DNA of 64,000 nucleotides from Neolewinella antarctica (GCF_011927835.1 NZ_JAATJH010000001.1:883104-947103); one strand, 5' to 3'; positions 35,101 to 44,095 are shown, numbered from the stretch's first letter. The notes: generated from the sequence alone by a model not told the origin. Program-made: numbers and translations.

Positions 35101-35904
35101 CGTTACTTCGGCCGTCCCCGTGGAGAAATTCACGCAACTGAGTGAGAAAGCTGCGTCTAACTTAAGATTGAGATCCCGAACGAACGGATCATTCTCGCAG
35201 GCTCCCTGAATTTCTATGGTTGGGTTACAGCCAATTTCGGCGTAGGTAAACGACCCCGTACCGTTGGTAAATACGCCGACGCTGCTGTTCAACGTGAAGG
35301 TAAACGGTTCAATACCACCCTTCGGCTTGACCAGAACGCCGGCATTAGACTGTTCCGTGCTGAAGCCCGATACGGAAACGCCCCCTCCGTCCATTGAAAA
35401 AGGACGGCTGTTGCCACACTGATCAAAAACGGTGCCCGCGGCCGTACGACCGTCCAGCCCGGGCAGTAGCAAAGAATCCGGAGAAGTTTGCGACACTTCC
35501 CCCCCTCCATCTACCGTATATTCAAATAAGTACGGACCACTCCCTCCGGTCGCGATTGCCACCGCATCGCAGCCCAAAAAAGTCGTCGCTACCGAAAAAA
35601 AGTTACCGTTGGGCTCCACCGTAAATTCAGAAGAAACCGTCAGCCCCGAACCACGATCCGTAGTGACCAGGCCGTATTTACAGGCCGCAAGGGCCGTAAA
35701 GGTTGGTACCGTTTGGGGCGCGAACGTCTCCCCACACTCACTGCTTAATTGGAATCGAAAGTCTCCACTTCCTCCGCTGATGGTAATTGAGGCCGATCCG
35801 TCGGCCACGCAAACTTCGTCCATCACGGCTACCGTAACGGTAAAGTTCTGGCCAGTAAGTACGAAGCAAAAAAAGAGACACAGTAAGGTATAGACTAATT
35901 TCAT
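32143..35904 (-). CDS. Giant T9SS type B secreted protein (paralog 2)
   Basis: The 1253-residue protein is collinear with the product of 24677-28453: same signal-peptide start (MKLVYTL), same order of Cys-rich beta units, an SprB-like repeat (SCFGVKDGRISVAASGGTG) and the same type B C-terminal domain (PTAFSPNGDGVNDFFTL, YDRWGGMVYEQ, GTYVWRAKVIYFD). It would be exported through T9SS; an adhesin or matrix role is inference. The 3' end overlaps the photolyase gene by 17 bp. Sequence differences between the paralogs are spread throughout, so the duplication is not recent. Confidence 0.92.
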   Translation of the reverse strand: MKLVYTLLCLFFCFVLTGQNFTVTVAVMDEVCVADGSASITISGGSGDFRFQLSSECGETFAPQTVPTFTALAACKYGLVTTDRGSGLTVSSEFTVEPNGNFFSVATTFLGCDAVAIATGGSGPYLFEYTVDGGGEVSQTSPDSLLLPGLDGRTAAGTVFDQCGNSRPFSMDGGGVSVSGFSTEQSNAGVLVKPKGGIEPFTFTLNSSVGVFTNGTGSFTYAEIGCNPTIEIQGACENDPFVRDLNLKLDAAFSLSCVNFSTGTAEVTVGAAAEPPFVFKIVADGVEITSSDPIITGIPPGTRRVTLEVTDGCGNTIEDTAVFTPNRLITPSPALDCNDTSLALSVGRACGTNTSLPVNITCETCPGSPELTQTKEDELMVFANGTDIGNYRIRVEDACGDIMTCQDTILLEVIPACDSIIANLIQRFNCESGTISRRVIQDPGNRYFLSSAGVPVKDNATGRFTNLPPGNYTVRVENPCTTPKVADVTLGGSTSIDPAITVEPNFEPDGDGECRVSYQVSLRKDGGPYQIRGLDDPSFSLVLNDFGLDDCEDFIFPSPLFPGRYEITSLSLCGNKVIELPDIVQERIDTVEINSICPEGATVTITAERRTVNNWRNFYRGFGYEATIRGQRDYYVINGQIYRTDVITGLPPGDYVVGVGAGFERQDCLLDTFSFTIPTYEPVELMASDNYLCANSGEAPFSIVPIKGSGPYEIREVDGDDPTQTIRSFTVVEGDSLELIAVQKGVLNFVVEDACGVTFPLQVEVRDLEDELNLAYICEPATARLFTDTIDGVFTWFDQSNSVVGGSNDITVAPSGVDQTYSLEVQTATCLLTAEVSVPGRDIIPSLTISPSATDGTYLSCNDGEFSITATTDDFSTISWSDSEPPGSSIAVLIPFVTGEYTATAVNDLGCVADSIITFIGGRVPTPMIRPAGDNCPGGTQKIGIESPPGSTVSWNDGQQAQDTIALVSEGVNTVVVTSDEGCVGVDTLAYFFPVPISFTAVGDSVSCFGVKDGRISVAASGGTGALVFGYGDGVLLDVGELASGLDAGEYSIGIQDENGCLADTALVIGQPDSLQLELQPNFATRFGETINLPLLTNANLLAAANADGVEGDFDLANRSFTFRAVSSTRLLINITDAIGCTASAQVNVVVNDAKLLYSPTAFSPNGDGVNDFFTLQGGDSDIARIELLQVYDRWGGMVYEQTDASINELSSGWAGVDRNSQPADSGTYVWRAKVIYFDGSNRTLSGVVNLLR

Positions 35905-36246
35905 GCGGGAAATTAAACGGCGAGTAAGACCTATATGTTACCAAAAACTGATCGTTGTTAGCTTTTTTAAGAAAACAAGAACACTAATCACCAAACCTTC
36001 AAATGCACAACGTAAGAAAAGATTTACAAAGTGCAAGTGGAATGACTTGACGGTTGGTCGTAACGCACCGTTGGGCGTAACGTTGCCTTGTATTTGACCG
36101 CACCACTAGAAAAGCGGACACCAGGATTGACCCCCCGGTGCCCGCGTCAAAGCTAAAAAGGTGTGAAATTCTTGTTGGCCGTGCTACTTGGTACAGAAGC
36201 ACACTCACCTTCGCCACTACTCATCAGTCTTAAGCCAACCAGTGAA
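35905..36246. other. Intergenic region between ftsZ and T9SS type B paralog 2
   Basis: These 342 bp are more A/T-rich than the surroundings and should hold the end of the dcw transcript and the promoter of the T9SS gene. I find no strong terminator and no exact TAnnTTTG. ccggtgcccgcgtc at 36136-36149 may be a decayed half of the dispersed GC-rich repeat. Confidence 0.4.
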
Positions 36247-37728
36247 TTAGTCGACGTTGTCGTGTAAATAACGGTTGCCGCTCCGGAGGGGTAAATTTTC
36301 GTCGTCACTGATGCTGTAACGACTTAACTCATCTGACTCCGCCGCCGTAATATTCTCGAGCTGTACGTTGCGCCGCAGGTATGCGGGCTGCTTTTCCATC
36401 TCTACGACTACGTTCGGGTTACTCAATTTGGGAAGCTCTTTTTTGCTGCGTAACTGGGCGCGTCGTGCTTCGTCAACTGCTTCCATTTCCCGGCGTTGGG
36501 CTTCGCGGCGCGCTTCCTCTTCGTCCTTCAGGTAGCTACTCGTGAAGCTGCGCTCCTCGTTGCGTGAACGGGGGCGAAGACGGGCTTTTGCTTCTTCGAG
36601 GTTTTCAAATTCGAAAGTCGTCGTTTTTGTATCGCGGTTAAAACCAACGGGGTCAGCTTCACCGGTGATGTCTTCTAGTGAAACGCGTCGTGGCGACTCG
36701 GTCGCCGCGGGCGTTTCCCCGTCCAGGTGCACGGTCATGCGCTCCTTCCCAGCTACCGTATTCAGGTTTTTGCTCGCACCAAATCCGGTTGCGATCACGG
36801 TCACGCTGAGTTTGTCGCCCATGTTTTCGTCGAAACAGTTACCCCAGATCAGGTCCGTTCCGTAACCCGCTTCCTCCTGCACAAATTCCGTGATCTCAAA
36901 GATCTCATCCATGGTCACCTCACGCGTTCCGGAGGTGATGTTCAGTAGAATGTGCTCAGCTCCACGAATGTCGTTGTCCTCTAAGAGTGGGCTGTGCAAT
37001 GCTTGGTCTACGGCCTGGCGCGCGCGGTCTTCACCTTCCGCCATGGCCGTTCCCATAATCGCTACGCCGCTATCCCGCATCACGGTATTTACGTCTTCGA
37101 AGTCAACGTTTACGTAACCGGGCACGGTGATGATTTCGGCGATGCCCTTGGCGGCGGTCGTCAGAATATTGTCCGCGCGGGAGAAGGCATCTTTCAGACT
37201 CAGATTACCGTGGATCTGGCGAAGTTTGTCGTTACTCACGACGATGAGGGTGTCTACGTTCTCCTTCAATTCTTGCAGCCCTTCCATGCCATTGGTCGCA
37301 CGGCGGCGGCCTTCAAACGTGAAGGGAAGGGTCACAATACCGACGGTAAGAATACCCATTTCCCGGGCGGTTTTCGCGATGATCGGTGCGGCCCCAGTTC
37401 CCGTTCCACCACCCATGCCGGCGGTGACGAAGAGCATCCGGCAGTTGTTGTTGAGGTACTTTTTAACTTCCTCGATGCTCTCTTCGCAGGCAAGTTTGCC
37501 GACGGTCGGCTTGGAGCCGGCGCCACGCCCTTCCGTGAGGTTGGGGCCGAGGTGCATTTTCGTGGGTACGTGGCTCTGTTCCAATGCCTGGTGGTCCGTA
37601 TTGCAAATGGCAAAATCTACGCCGATGATACCCTGGTCGTACATGTGGTTGACGGCATTAGAGCCACCGCCACCGACGCCGATTACTTTGATGATGGGTG
37701 CTTCGTCCGTTGGAATATCAAATGTCAT
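36247..37728 (-). CDS. ftsZ: Cell division protein FtsZ
   Basis: The 493-residue tubulin homolog forms the cytokinetic ring. The GTP-binding tubulin signature GGGTGTGAAP lies near residues 107-116, preceded by VIGVGGGGSNAVNHM near residue 16 and followed by the T7-loop NVDFEDVNTVM. After the core (to about 330) comes a long charged linker rich in Arg, Glu and Lys. The C-terminal peptide ends in RYLHDNVD, as is typical of Bacteroidota FtsZ. It is the last gene of the dcw cluster and is separated from ftsA by 226 bp containing a copy of the dispersed repeat. Confidence 0.98.
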   Translation of the reverse strand: MTFDIPTDEAPIIKVIGVGGGGSNAVNHMYDQGIIGVDFAICNTDHQALEQSHVPTKMHLGPNLTEGRGAGSKPTVGKLACEESIEEVKKYLNNNCRMLFVTAGMGGGTGTGAAPIIAKTAREMGILTVGIVTLPFTFEGRRRATNGMEGLQELKENVDTLIVVSNDKLRQIHGNLSLKDAFSRADNILTTAAKGIAEIITVPGYVNVDFEDVNTVMRDSGVAIMGTAMAEGEDRARQAVDQALHSPLLEDNDIRGAEHILLNITSGTREVTMDEIFEITEFVQEEAGYGTDLIWGNCFDENMGDKLSVTVIATGFGASKNLNTVAGKERMTVHLDGETPAATESPRRVSLEDITGEADPVGFNRDTKTTTFEFENLEEAKARLRPRSRNEERSFTSSYLKDEEEARREAQRREMEAVDEARRAQLRSKKELPKLSNPNVVVEMEKQPAYLRRNVQLENITAAESDELSRYSISDDENLPLRSGNRYLHDNVD

Positions 37729-37882
37729 AATTCAGGTTTTGTGCCCGTTCAGCGCGGTCCTCACCGGTTTCACACCTTTTGAAGCTGGCTGGTATATTTT
37801 GCGGGCGAAGTAGGCCGGTCAATTTGCCTACAGTTTTTTTGTTTCGAGTTGTTAAAATAGATAAGCCGCTACTCGTGGCTTT

Positions 37883-37901
37883 GGGCGCGGACGCTGGTGC
37901 C
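37883..37901 (+). repeat. Dispersed GC-rich repeat in the ftsA-ftsZ gap
   Basis: The core gggcgcggacgctggtgcc is followed by ggcagattcgagaagaagcag. The aagaagcag end is shared with the copy at 16059. It is inserted between ftsA and ftsZ, antisense to their transcription. Confidence 0.7.
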
Positions 37902-37954
37902 GGCAGATTCGAGAAGAAGCAGGGTTTGCCTCATTCCAAATCCTGACTTGTTTA

Positions 37955-39364
37955 CTAAAGATCGTTATCCGGTTCGGCTTCAAACCATTCTTTGGTTTTC
38001 TTAAAGACGCTGTTGAACCAACCGTTCTCATCCTCGCCGGCGGTAGCCTGCTGGCGAGACTGCATGTCCTGGTAGCGTGCTTCCGCAACGGCTCGTGCTT
38101 GTGCGTTTTCGTCGGCGCGAATGGCGGCGGCAGCTGCTTCCTTGGCGATCGATTCTTTCTCTTTCTTGCGGGATAGCACGGGCTCAATCCGCCCTGCATC
38201 TACGTCCGCGAACCCTTGCAACAACAGACCGACACCAGTCGCATAAATCGGGCTGGTCAATTTCTCCTGGTACCCGTGGGTCAGGTGCTCAATGGGGGTA
38301 CCCATGCGGGTGCTCAATCCGGTATGAAGTTCCGTCAGCTTGTCCAGATCCTTCAGTAGCGAACCACCACCCGTCAGCACGATGCCGCCGATGAGCTCCT
38401 GCCCACTAAATCCAGCGCGGCGGATCTCCCACAGCACGTGGTCAAGAATTTCTTCGGCGCGCGCCTGGATGATCAGCGCCAAATTGCGCTCACTAATTTC
38501 CTTGGGGTCACGACCACGCAGCCCGGGGATGACGATCAGCCTGTTCTCCACGACCTCCGCGGGTACGGCACGGCCGTAATTCACCTTAAGCTTTTCGGCC
38601 TGCTCGTCCATCACGGTACACCCTTGCTTGATGTCCGTCGTAAAGACATTGCCACCGAAGGGAATTACCGCGGTGTGGCGAATAATCCCATCCTTATAAA
38701 TAGTCATGTCGGTGGTACCGCCGCCAATATCTACCAGGGCAACACCGGCGCGCTTTTCGTCGTCGTACAGCACGGATGCGGCACTCGCGATGGGCTCCAA
38801 CGTAACGCTGGCCATTTCCAAATCTGCCCGCTCGACGCAGCGATTGATGTTGTTGCTCGCCATCGTCTGGCCGGTGATGATGTGGAAATTAGCTTCCAAC
38901 CGGCTACCCGACATTCCGATGGGGTCGATGATCCCTTGCTCCATGTCGACCGTATATTCCTGAGGAATTACGTGCAGGATTTTGTCTCCGGGAGGTAACA
39001 CAAGCTTGTGCATGTCGCCGATCAAGCGGTCGATGTCTCCCTGGTTAATTTCTTCCCGCGCGTTGTCCCGGACGAGCATTCCCCGGTGTTGCAATGACTT
39101 GATGTGCTGGCCCGCGATGCCGACGTGGACGACGTCAAAATCCAACCCGCTGTTCTGGCGCGCAATGTCGCAGGCTTCACGAATCGCGCGGATCGTTTTT
39201 TCAATATTATTGACAACACCGCGCATAACACCTTCGGACTCTACTTTACCGGTCCCCAGTATCTCCAGACGGCCGTGCTCGTCCCTTTTACCCACGAGGG
39301 CGCAAACTTTAGTGGTGCCGATGTCGAGTGCGGCAATAATTTCATTTTGAGTGGTATCCTTCAT
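37955..39364 (-). CDS. ftsA: Cell division protein FtsA
   Basis: The 469-residue actin-like protein tethers FtsZ to the membrane. The ATP-binding phosphate-1 loop is in AALDIGTTKVCALVG at about residues 10-24, with the SHS2 (1C) region at about 85-165 and phosphate-2 motif VDIGGGTTDMTIYKDG near 215. Adenosine motif GGIVLTGGGSLLKDL follows at about 333. A charged segment and the C-terminal WFNSVFKKTKEWFEAE would form the amphipathic membrane helix. It lies between ftsQ and ftsZ; the 257-bp gap to ftsQ might contain an internal promoter. Confidence 0.97.
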   Translation of the reverse strand: MKDTTQNEIIAALDIGTTKVCALVGKRDEHGRLEILGTGKVESEGVMRGVVNNIEKTIRAIREACDIARQNSGLDFDVVHVGIAGQHIKSLQHRGMLVRDNAREEINQGDIDRLIGDMHKLVLPPGDKILHVIPQEYTVDMEQGIIDPIGMSGSRLEANFHIITGQTMASNNINRCVERADLEMASVTLEPIASAASVLYDDEKRAGVALVDIGGGTTDMTIYKDGIIRHTAVIPFGGNVFTTDIKQGCTVMDEQAEKLKVNYGRAVPAEVVENRLIVIPGLRGRDPKEISERNLALIIQARAEEILDHVLWEIRRAGFSGQELIGGIVLTGGGSLLKDLDKLTELHTGLSTRMGTPIEHLTHGYQEKLTSPIYATGVGLLLQGFADVDAGRIEPVLSRKKEKESIAKEAAAAAIRADENAQARAVAEARYQDMQSRQQATAGEDENGWFNSVFKKTKEWFEAEPDNDL

Positions 39365-39621
39365 TATTTAAATTCTTTTTAGCTAAACCTATCCAAAAGC
39401 CGTGGGTCTACGGTGATTTCCGGACGTGAAACTGATTAAAATACGCAGCCCTTTTGGGCCACGTCAACAGTTATTTTATCGATCTAATTCGCCTTCCCCA
39501 AATGTATCCCGCGAGCCTCGTTTTCACAAGTTTTTCGGGCGGTTTTTTCGATAAAAAAACAATATTCTCCCGTAGCGAAAAAACCCGTCTCTCAACTGGG
39601 CGTTTCGGTACGTTTTGACCG

Positions 39622-40437
39622 TCATTTTTTTTGCGCAACGACTTGATCATTGTACCGCAAATCAAAGCTTTTGTACTTACTCCACCCTTCATACGGAAGA
39701 CCTTCCCGATAGAACGTTTTTAGTCTTTTCAAGCGCGCTTTAATCTTTTCTTTTTCGTAGCGCCCGAGATAGATTACTTGGTCACCGACTTTCGGAGCCA
39801 ACACCCATTCTCCCGTATTCGTCACGTACACTTGCTCGATGAGCGCATTCAGGATCTCGTCGCCACGGACGTATCGCGTAAATTCCACCAATTGGTGTAA
39901 CTGATTATTTTCGTTGTTCATAAAATCATCCGACCAGAGCATCACGTTTCCCGTAACGACCAGCACCCGGGCGGTATAATTATTACTGAGCGGCATACGA
40001 ATGCCTTGCTCGTCTAAATAGTAATTCTGTCCACTCTCACCAATTACCCGTAATAACGGAATCCGTTGATTAACAATGATGTTGAGCTGCAGGTCGTCGT
40101 CCACAAAAGCGTCCGCATCGGCCACGAAAGCCTGGGCTTCTAGCACCTCTTCGACCCGCTTTATGTCAATATCGTTCAGTGACCATTCACTGATGGGCTT
40201 AAGGAAACTGGCGCCTAGTTTTTCGATTAATTGCTCCGGCGTAACTAGCAGGCTACCGTCAGGAAGAGGCATCACGATCGGAGCGACCGTGGCGACGTGC
40301 GATGACTCTCGCGAACCAATCGCGGATATTGCGAGCGCGGCGATGGCTAGACCGATAAATATCCAGCCATACTTTTTCACCCCCTGGATGAAGCGAATAA
40401 AAAACGGTAATTTTTCTTTTGCTTTACTGCGAGCCAT
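39622..40437 (-). CDS. ftsQ: FtsQ/DivIB-like cell division protein
   Basis: From the ATG at 40437 the product has 271 residues: a short basic cytoplasmic stretch, one membrane span at about residues 24-42 (GWIFIGLAIAALAISAIG) and a periplasmic part. That part has a POTRA-like region and a beta domain (LNIIVNQRIPLLRVIGESGQNYYLDEQG), typical of the weakly conserved Bacteroidota FtsQ. An ATG 36 bp further upstream is possible. The start lies inside the end of murC (overlap 14 bp). FtsQ links FtsL and the septal synthase to the ring. Position between murC and ftsA supports the call. Confidence 0.88.
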   Translation of the reverse strand: MARSKAKEKLPFFIRFIQGVKKYGWIFIGLAIAALAISAIGSRESSHVATVAPIVMPLPDGSLLVTPEQLIEKLGASFLKPISEWSLNDIDIKRVEEVLEAQAFVADADAFVDDDLQLNIIVNQRIPLLRVIGESGQNYYLDEQGIRMPLSNNYTARVLVVTGNVMLWSDDFMNNENNQLHQLVEFTRYVRGDEILNALIEQVYVTNTGEWVLAPKVGDQVIYLGRYEKEKIKARLKRLKTFYREGLPYEGWSKYKSFDLRYNDQVVAQKK

Positions 40438-41815
40438 GCGGCGGATAATTTTTGTGGTATTTGGCAATTTCACCGATCAACGCATCAATATCGCCAGCGC
40501 CCAGTAACAATAGAACGCCCTCATTAAGTTTCTTCGCCCATTCCAGCATCTGACCATTCGAAAAAAGCCTTTTTTTGTCCGCTTTCATCTTATTAAAAAC
40601 CAACTGACTCGTTACGCCCGGGAGGGGTTTTTCACGTGCCGGGTAAATGGGGATCAGAATGGCTTGATCCAGTTGGTCGAGCGCCTCGGCAAAACCGCCG
40701 GCGAAATCCTGCGTCCGGGAAAATAAATGCGGTTGAAAGACGCCACGGATGACTTTTCCGGGATACAGCTCGCGTGCCGCGTTAATGGCGGCATTTAATT
40801 CCGTGGGGTGGTGTGCGTAATCGTCAATAATTACCAACTTACCGTCGTCGAAGACTTTTTCGAAGCGTCGGCTAATCCCTTTGAACGTCGCCAAGCCCCG
40901 ACGAATATCCGCCTCCGACCCACCCGACAACCGGGTTACCGCGCAGGCCGCAACTGCATTTTCTACGTTGTGTCTTCCGGGCAACTCCGTGCGCAGATCA
41001 ATAACCATGTGTCCGTCCGGCTCGTGCAAATCGAAATAGAAACAACCATCCCGCACGTGAATATTCTGGGCGCAAAAGTCTCCCGCCCCGATACCGAAGG
41101 AACTCAGTAGTACGTCACCCAAATCAGAAAACAGGTGCGCTATTTCGTGGCGCACGAGTAACTGGCCACCCGGGATGATCCGCTTAGCGAAAGCTCGGAA
41201 CCCTTCCTCCAGCATGGTGGCGTGGTCGCCGTAGATGTCTAAGTGATCGGGGTCGGCCGAAAGGATGACGGCGATGGTGGGGTCGAGCTGGAGAAAGCTG
41301 CGGTCGTATTCGTCGGCTTCCACGACTACCCAGTCGCTGGTTCCGTGGACGTAATTACTATTGAAGTTGCGGGAGATACCACCCAAAAAAGCCTTTGGTT
41401 CTAAACCAGCAACCGTCATCAAGTGCGCGGTCATGGTCGTCGTTGTCGTCTTTCCGTGGGTTCCGGCAATCGCTACGCAGTTGGTCGCGCGGCTAATGAT
41501 GCCGAGAACTTGCGCGCGTTTGAGAACCACGTAATCACCGTTATCCACGTGGATTCGTTCGGCAAAATCGGACGGGACGGCCGGTGTGAAGACGATCAGT
41601 AGTCCGGGACTGGCGGGAGGTATCTTATCCATAGCGGCCTCACCAAAATGAATGGAAATCCCTTCTTCTTCCAACGTAGCCGTCAGCGCCGAAGGCGTTT
41701 TGTCGTAACCACTCACCTTCACGCCAATCGTGGTGAAGTAGCGGGCGATGGAACTCATGCCGATGCCACCAATGCCGATGAAGTAGACTTCCTCGATGTC
41801 TTTCAGGTCCATCAT
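40424..41815 (-). CDS. murC: UDP-N-acetylmuramate-L-alanine ligase
   Basis: The 463-residue Mur ligase adds L-Ala to UDP-MurNAc. The N-terminal Rossmann motif is FIGIGGIGMSSIARYF, the ATP-binding P-loop GTHGKTTTTTM lies near residue 118, and the central DEYDRSFLQLDP and later DDYAHHPTE are family signatures. Its start overlaps the murG stop as ATGA. Two consecutive ATG codons occur; the first gives this overlap. Confidence 0.97.
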   Translation of the reverse strand: MMDLKDIEEVYFIGIGGIGMSSIARYFTTIGVKVSGYDKTPSALTATLEEEGISIHFGEAAMDKIPPASPGLLIVFTPAVPSDFAERIHVDNGDYVVLKRAQVLGIISRATNCVAIAGTHGKTTTTTMTAHLMTVAGLEPKAFLGGISRNFNSNYVHGTSDWVVVEADEYDRSFLQLDPTIAVILSADPDHLDIYGDHATMLEEGFRAFAKRIIPGGQLLVRHEIAHLFSDLGDVLLSSFGIGAGDFCAQNIHVRDGCFYFDLHEPDGHMVIDLRTELPGRHNVENAVAACAVTRLSGGSEADIRRGLATFKGISRRFEKVFDDGKLVIIDDYAHHPTELNAAINAARELYPGKVIRGVFQPHLFSRTQDFAGGFAEALDQLDQAILIPIYPAREKPLPGVTSQLVFNKMKADKKRLFSNGQMLEWAKKLNEGVLLLLGAGDIDALIGEIAKYHKNYPPHGSQ

Positions 41816-42945
41816 GATTGTGCGGGTTTAGTAGCGATGAGTTTCAAAACCTCCTCGGCGATGCGCGTCACGGCACCGGGTTGGGCCATGGCCTTTGCAT
41901 TTTGGCCAGTCACGAAGGGCGCCTGCGCGTCATCCAGAAACAGTAGCGTTTCTTTCACCAGGCGTTCACCAGTTTCGGCATCCGGAATCAGCAGTGCCGC
42001 ACTTTTCAAGGCCAGCACCTCCGCATTTTTAGTTTGGTGATCTTCCGCTACCCAGGGGCTGGGAACCAGAATGGCTGGTTTGCCCAGGTACTGAATTTCG
42101 GCAATGGTAGTGGATCCGGCACGAGCGATGACGACGTCCGCCGCTGCGTAAGCTTTTGCCATGTCGTCGATGAAGGCGGACATCGTTACGTTGGGAAGTT
42201 TTGCCGTATCACAAGTTTCGTATTCCGCTTCGTAGTATTTGCCACACTGCCACCTCCACTGCACCCGCGGCCGCGCCCTGATTAATTCCGTACCCGCGCG
42301 CATGGCTTCATTCAGAGACTTAGCTCCCCCCGAACCGCCCATCAACAGCACGCAAGGCCGGTCGTGATTGACGCTGCTATCGGGCCGTGATTTTGCGGCT
42401 TCCTTCAACATATCTTCACGCACCGGATTGCCCGTGTGCACTAATTTGGTTGCTGGAAAAAATTGCTCCATGCCCGGGAAGGCAACACAGATTTTATCGA
42501 CCTGCTTACCCAGCCATTTATTCGCCAAACCAGCGAAGGCGTTCGGCTCCTGAATTAGAGTGAGCACTCCCATTTTGGCCGCCACGTACAGTACTGGCGC
42601 GCCTGCGTAACCGCCAGTTCCAATCACCACATCGGGCCGAAATTGCTTGATGATTCTGCGGCTTAGTAGCAGCGAGGCAATTACTTTGAATGGGAAACCG
42701 AGATTTTCCAGCGTAAGCTTTCGTTGCAAACCACGAATGGGCAAACCAACAATCTCATAACCCGCTTTCGGCACTTTTTCCATCTCCATTTTACCTTTCG
42801 CGCCCACGAACAAGAACTCACTGCCGGGCCGAAGCCGCTTGAGCTCGTCCGCAATGGCGATGGCCGGGAAGATGTGCCCGCCGGTGCCGCCGCCACTCAC
42901 GATGATGCGCAGTGGCTCGTTATTAATTGATGATTTACGTTGCAT
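41812..42945 (-). CDS. murG: UDP-GlcNAc transferase MurG
   Basis: The 377-residue enzyme transfers GlcNAc to lipid I, forming lipid II at the inner face of the membrane. Visible signatures are SGGGTGGHIFPAIAIADEL near residues 14-32, TGNPVREDM, GGSGGAKSLNE and the donor-binding ARAGSTTIAEIQYLGKPAILVPSP. Residues 224-229 (ARPRVQ), before WRWQCGKYYE, are encoded by a copy of the dispersed GC-rich repeat, where other MurG proteins have a short variable stretch before the W-x-x-G-K segment. The start overlaps the ftsW end by 11 bp. Confidence 0.96.
   Translation of the reverse strand: MQRKSSINNEPLRIIVSGGGTGGHIFPAIAIADELKRLRPGSEFLFVGAKGKMEMEKVPKAGYEIVGLPIRGLQRKLTLENLGFPFKVIASLLLSRRIIKQFRPDVVIGTGGYAGAPVLYVAAKMGVLTLIQEPNAFAGLANKWLGKQVDKICVAFPGMEQFFPATKLVHTGNPVREDMLKEAAKSRPDSSVNHDRPCVLLMGGSGGAKSLNEAMRAGTELIRARPRVQWRWQCGKYYEAEYETCDTAKLPNVTMSAFIDDMAKAYAAADVVIARAGSTTIAEIQYLGKPAILVPSPWVAEDHQTKNAEVLALKSAALLIPDAETGERLVKETLLFLDDAQAPFVTGQNAKAMAQPGAVTRIAEEVLKLIATKPAQS
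42261..42278 (-). repeat. Dispersed GC-rich repeat, copy inside murG
   Basis: On the minus strand the core is gggcgcggccgcgggtgc, identical to the consensus. It is translated in the same frame as the rlmF copy (A-R-P-R-V). The A/T-rich tail of intergenic copies is absent here. Confidence 0.65.
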
Positions 42946-44095
42946 CGGCGGTGGATGCTTCGATGTACTTCGAGACGGACAAGATGATGCCGAGCGAAAT
43001 ACAGGTGAATAAAGTAGAGGTGCCGCCCATGGAAATCAACGGCAGCGGCAAACCCGTGATGGGTAATAAATCGAGATTAACGGCGATATTAAAAAATGCT
43101 TGGAGTAGCAAGGACGTACCGATCCCAAAGGCCACCATGGCCCCGAAGGCTTTGGAGCTTTTGGTGACGAGTTTTACTACCCGAAAAAATAAGAGCACGT
43201 ATAGCCCGATGACGACCAACCCGCCGAGCGCGCCGTATTCCTCGACGATAATGGAATAGATAAAATCCGCGTGGGCGCTAAAGACATAGTTACGCTGTAA
43301 AGAATTACCCGGCCCCTGCCCGAAAACGCCCCCGTTCGACATGGCGACCGTGGCATAATCCACCTGCTCCATCGCCCGCGGGTCCGGCTCGCGCCCGTCA
43401 AAAAAGCTTTCAATTCGACTTTCCCAAGTAGCTGCCCGGGGAATTAAACTAGGGTATTTACTCCCGATCATCACCATTAGACTGAATACGCAGAGCCCGG
43501 TTAGGACCAGCATTAACACGTACTGCAACGCCACGCGGCCAACGACCATCATCAATAAACAGATGAAGAAAAGCATAATGGCTGAACTCAGATCATTTAC
43601 CGCGATTAGGGCACAAATTCCAACCACGGGTAGAATGATCGGTACAAAAGCCTCTTTAAAATCTTTAATCACTTCCTGCTTCGAACCAATCGACCGCGCG
43701 ACAAAAATGATCAAGGCTAATTTAGCAAAATCGGAACTCTGAAACGTAAGACCCACGAACGGGATTTTTAACCAACGCTTCGCATTGTTGATCTCCAACC
43801 CAAAGAACATAGTCATCAAGAGCAAGACCACCGCGGCCACCAGCAAACCCGGGGCCCAGCGGCTATATTTTGTGTACGCCAGTAAGTGCCCGACGTAAAT
43901 AATCACCAAGCCCACGCCCAGGATGATGCCGTGCTTGACGAGGTAATACCCCGTCGAACCGCCCCGGTCTTCGTAGGCCAGGTCGGATACGGAAGAGTAA
44001 ACCGCTACCATGGAAATGATACTGAAAAGCACCACCAGGGCCCAAATCACGCGGTCGCCCCGCAACTCCGTTGCTATCCGTGTCGAGATGCTCAT
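42935..44095 (-). CDS. ftsW: Septal peptidoglycan glycosyltransferase FtsW
   Basis: The 386-residue SEDS protein has about ten membrane spans, starting at about residue 17 (WALVVLFSIISMVAVYSS). SEDS features include KHGIILGVGLVIIYVGH, FQSSDFAKLALIIFVA, the large extracytoplasmic loop with RIESFFDGREPDPRAMEQVDYA and GQGPGNSLQRNYVFSAHADFIYSIIVEE, and the closing GLPLPLISMGGTSTL. With FtsI it polymerises septal glycan. Position between murD and murG identifies it as FtsW rather than RodA. Its start overlaps murD by ATGA. Confidence 0.96.
   Translation of the reverse strand: MSISTRIATELRGDRVIWALVVLFSIISMVAVYSSVSDLAYEDRGGSTGYYLVKHGIILGVGLVIIYVGHLLAYTKYSRWAPGLLVAAVVLLLMTMFFGLEINNAKRWLKIPFVGLTFQSSDFAKLALIIFVARSIGSKQEVIKDFKEAFVPIILPVVGICALIAVNDLSSAIMLFFICLLMMVVGRVALQYVLMLVLTGLCVFSLMVMIGSKYPSLIPRAATWESRIESFFDGREPDPRAMEQVDYATVAMSNGGVFGQGPGNSLQRNYVFSAHADFIYSIIVEEYGALGGLVVIGLYVLLFFRVVKLVTKSSKAFGAMVAFGIGTSLLLQAFFNIAVNLDLLPITGLPLPLISMGGTSTLFTCISLGIILSVSKYIEASTADAT

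Noticed and set aside
36994-37782. 262-codon frame antisense to ftsZ
   Set aside because: It mirrors the codon structure of ftsZ, which is certain, and shows no independent protein features.
39541-39585. 10-bp inverted repeat (ggttttttcg / cgaaaaaacc) in the ftsA-ftsQ gap
   Set aside because: The loop is 25 bases and the stem is A/T-rich, so neither a terminator nor an operator is convincing.
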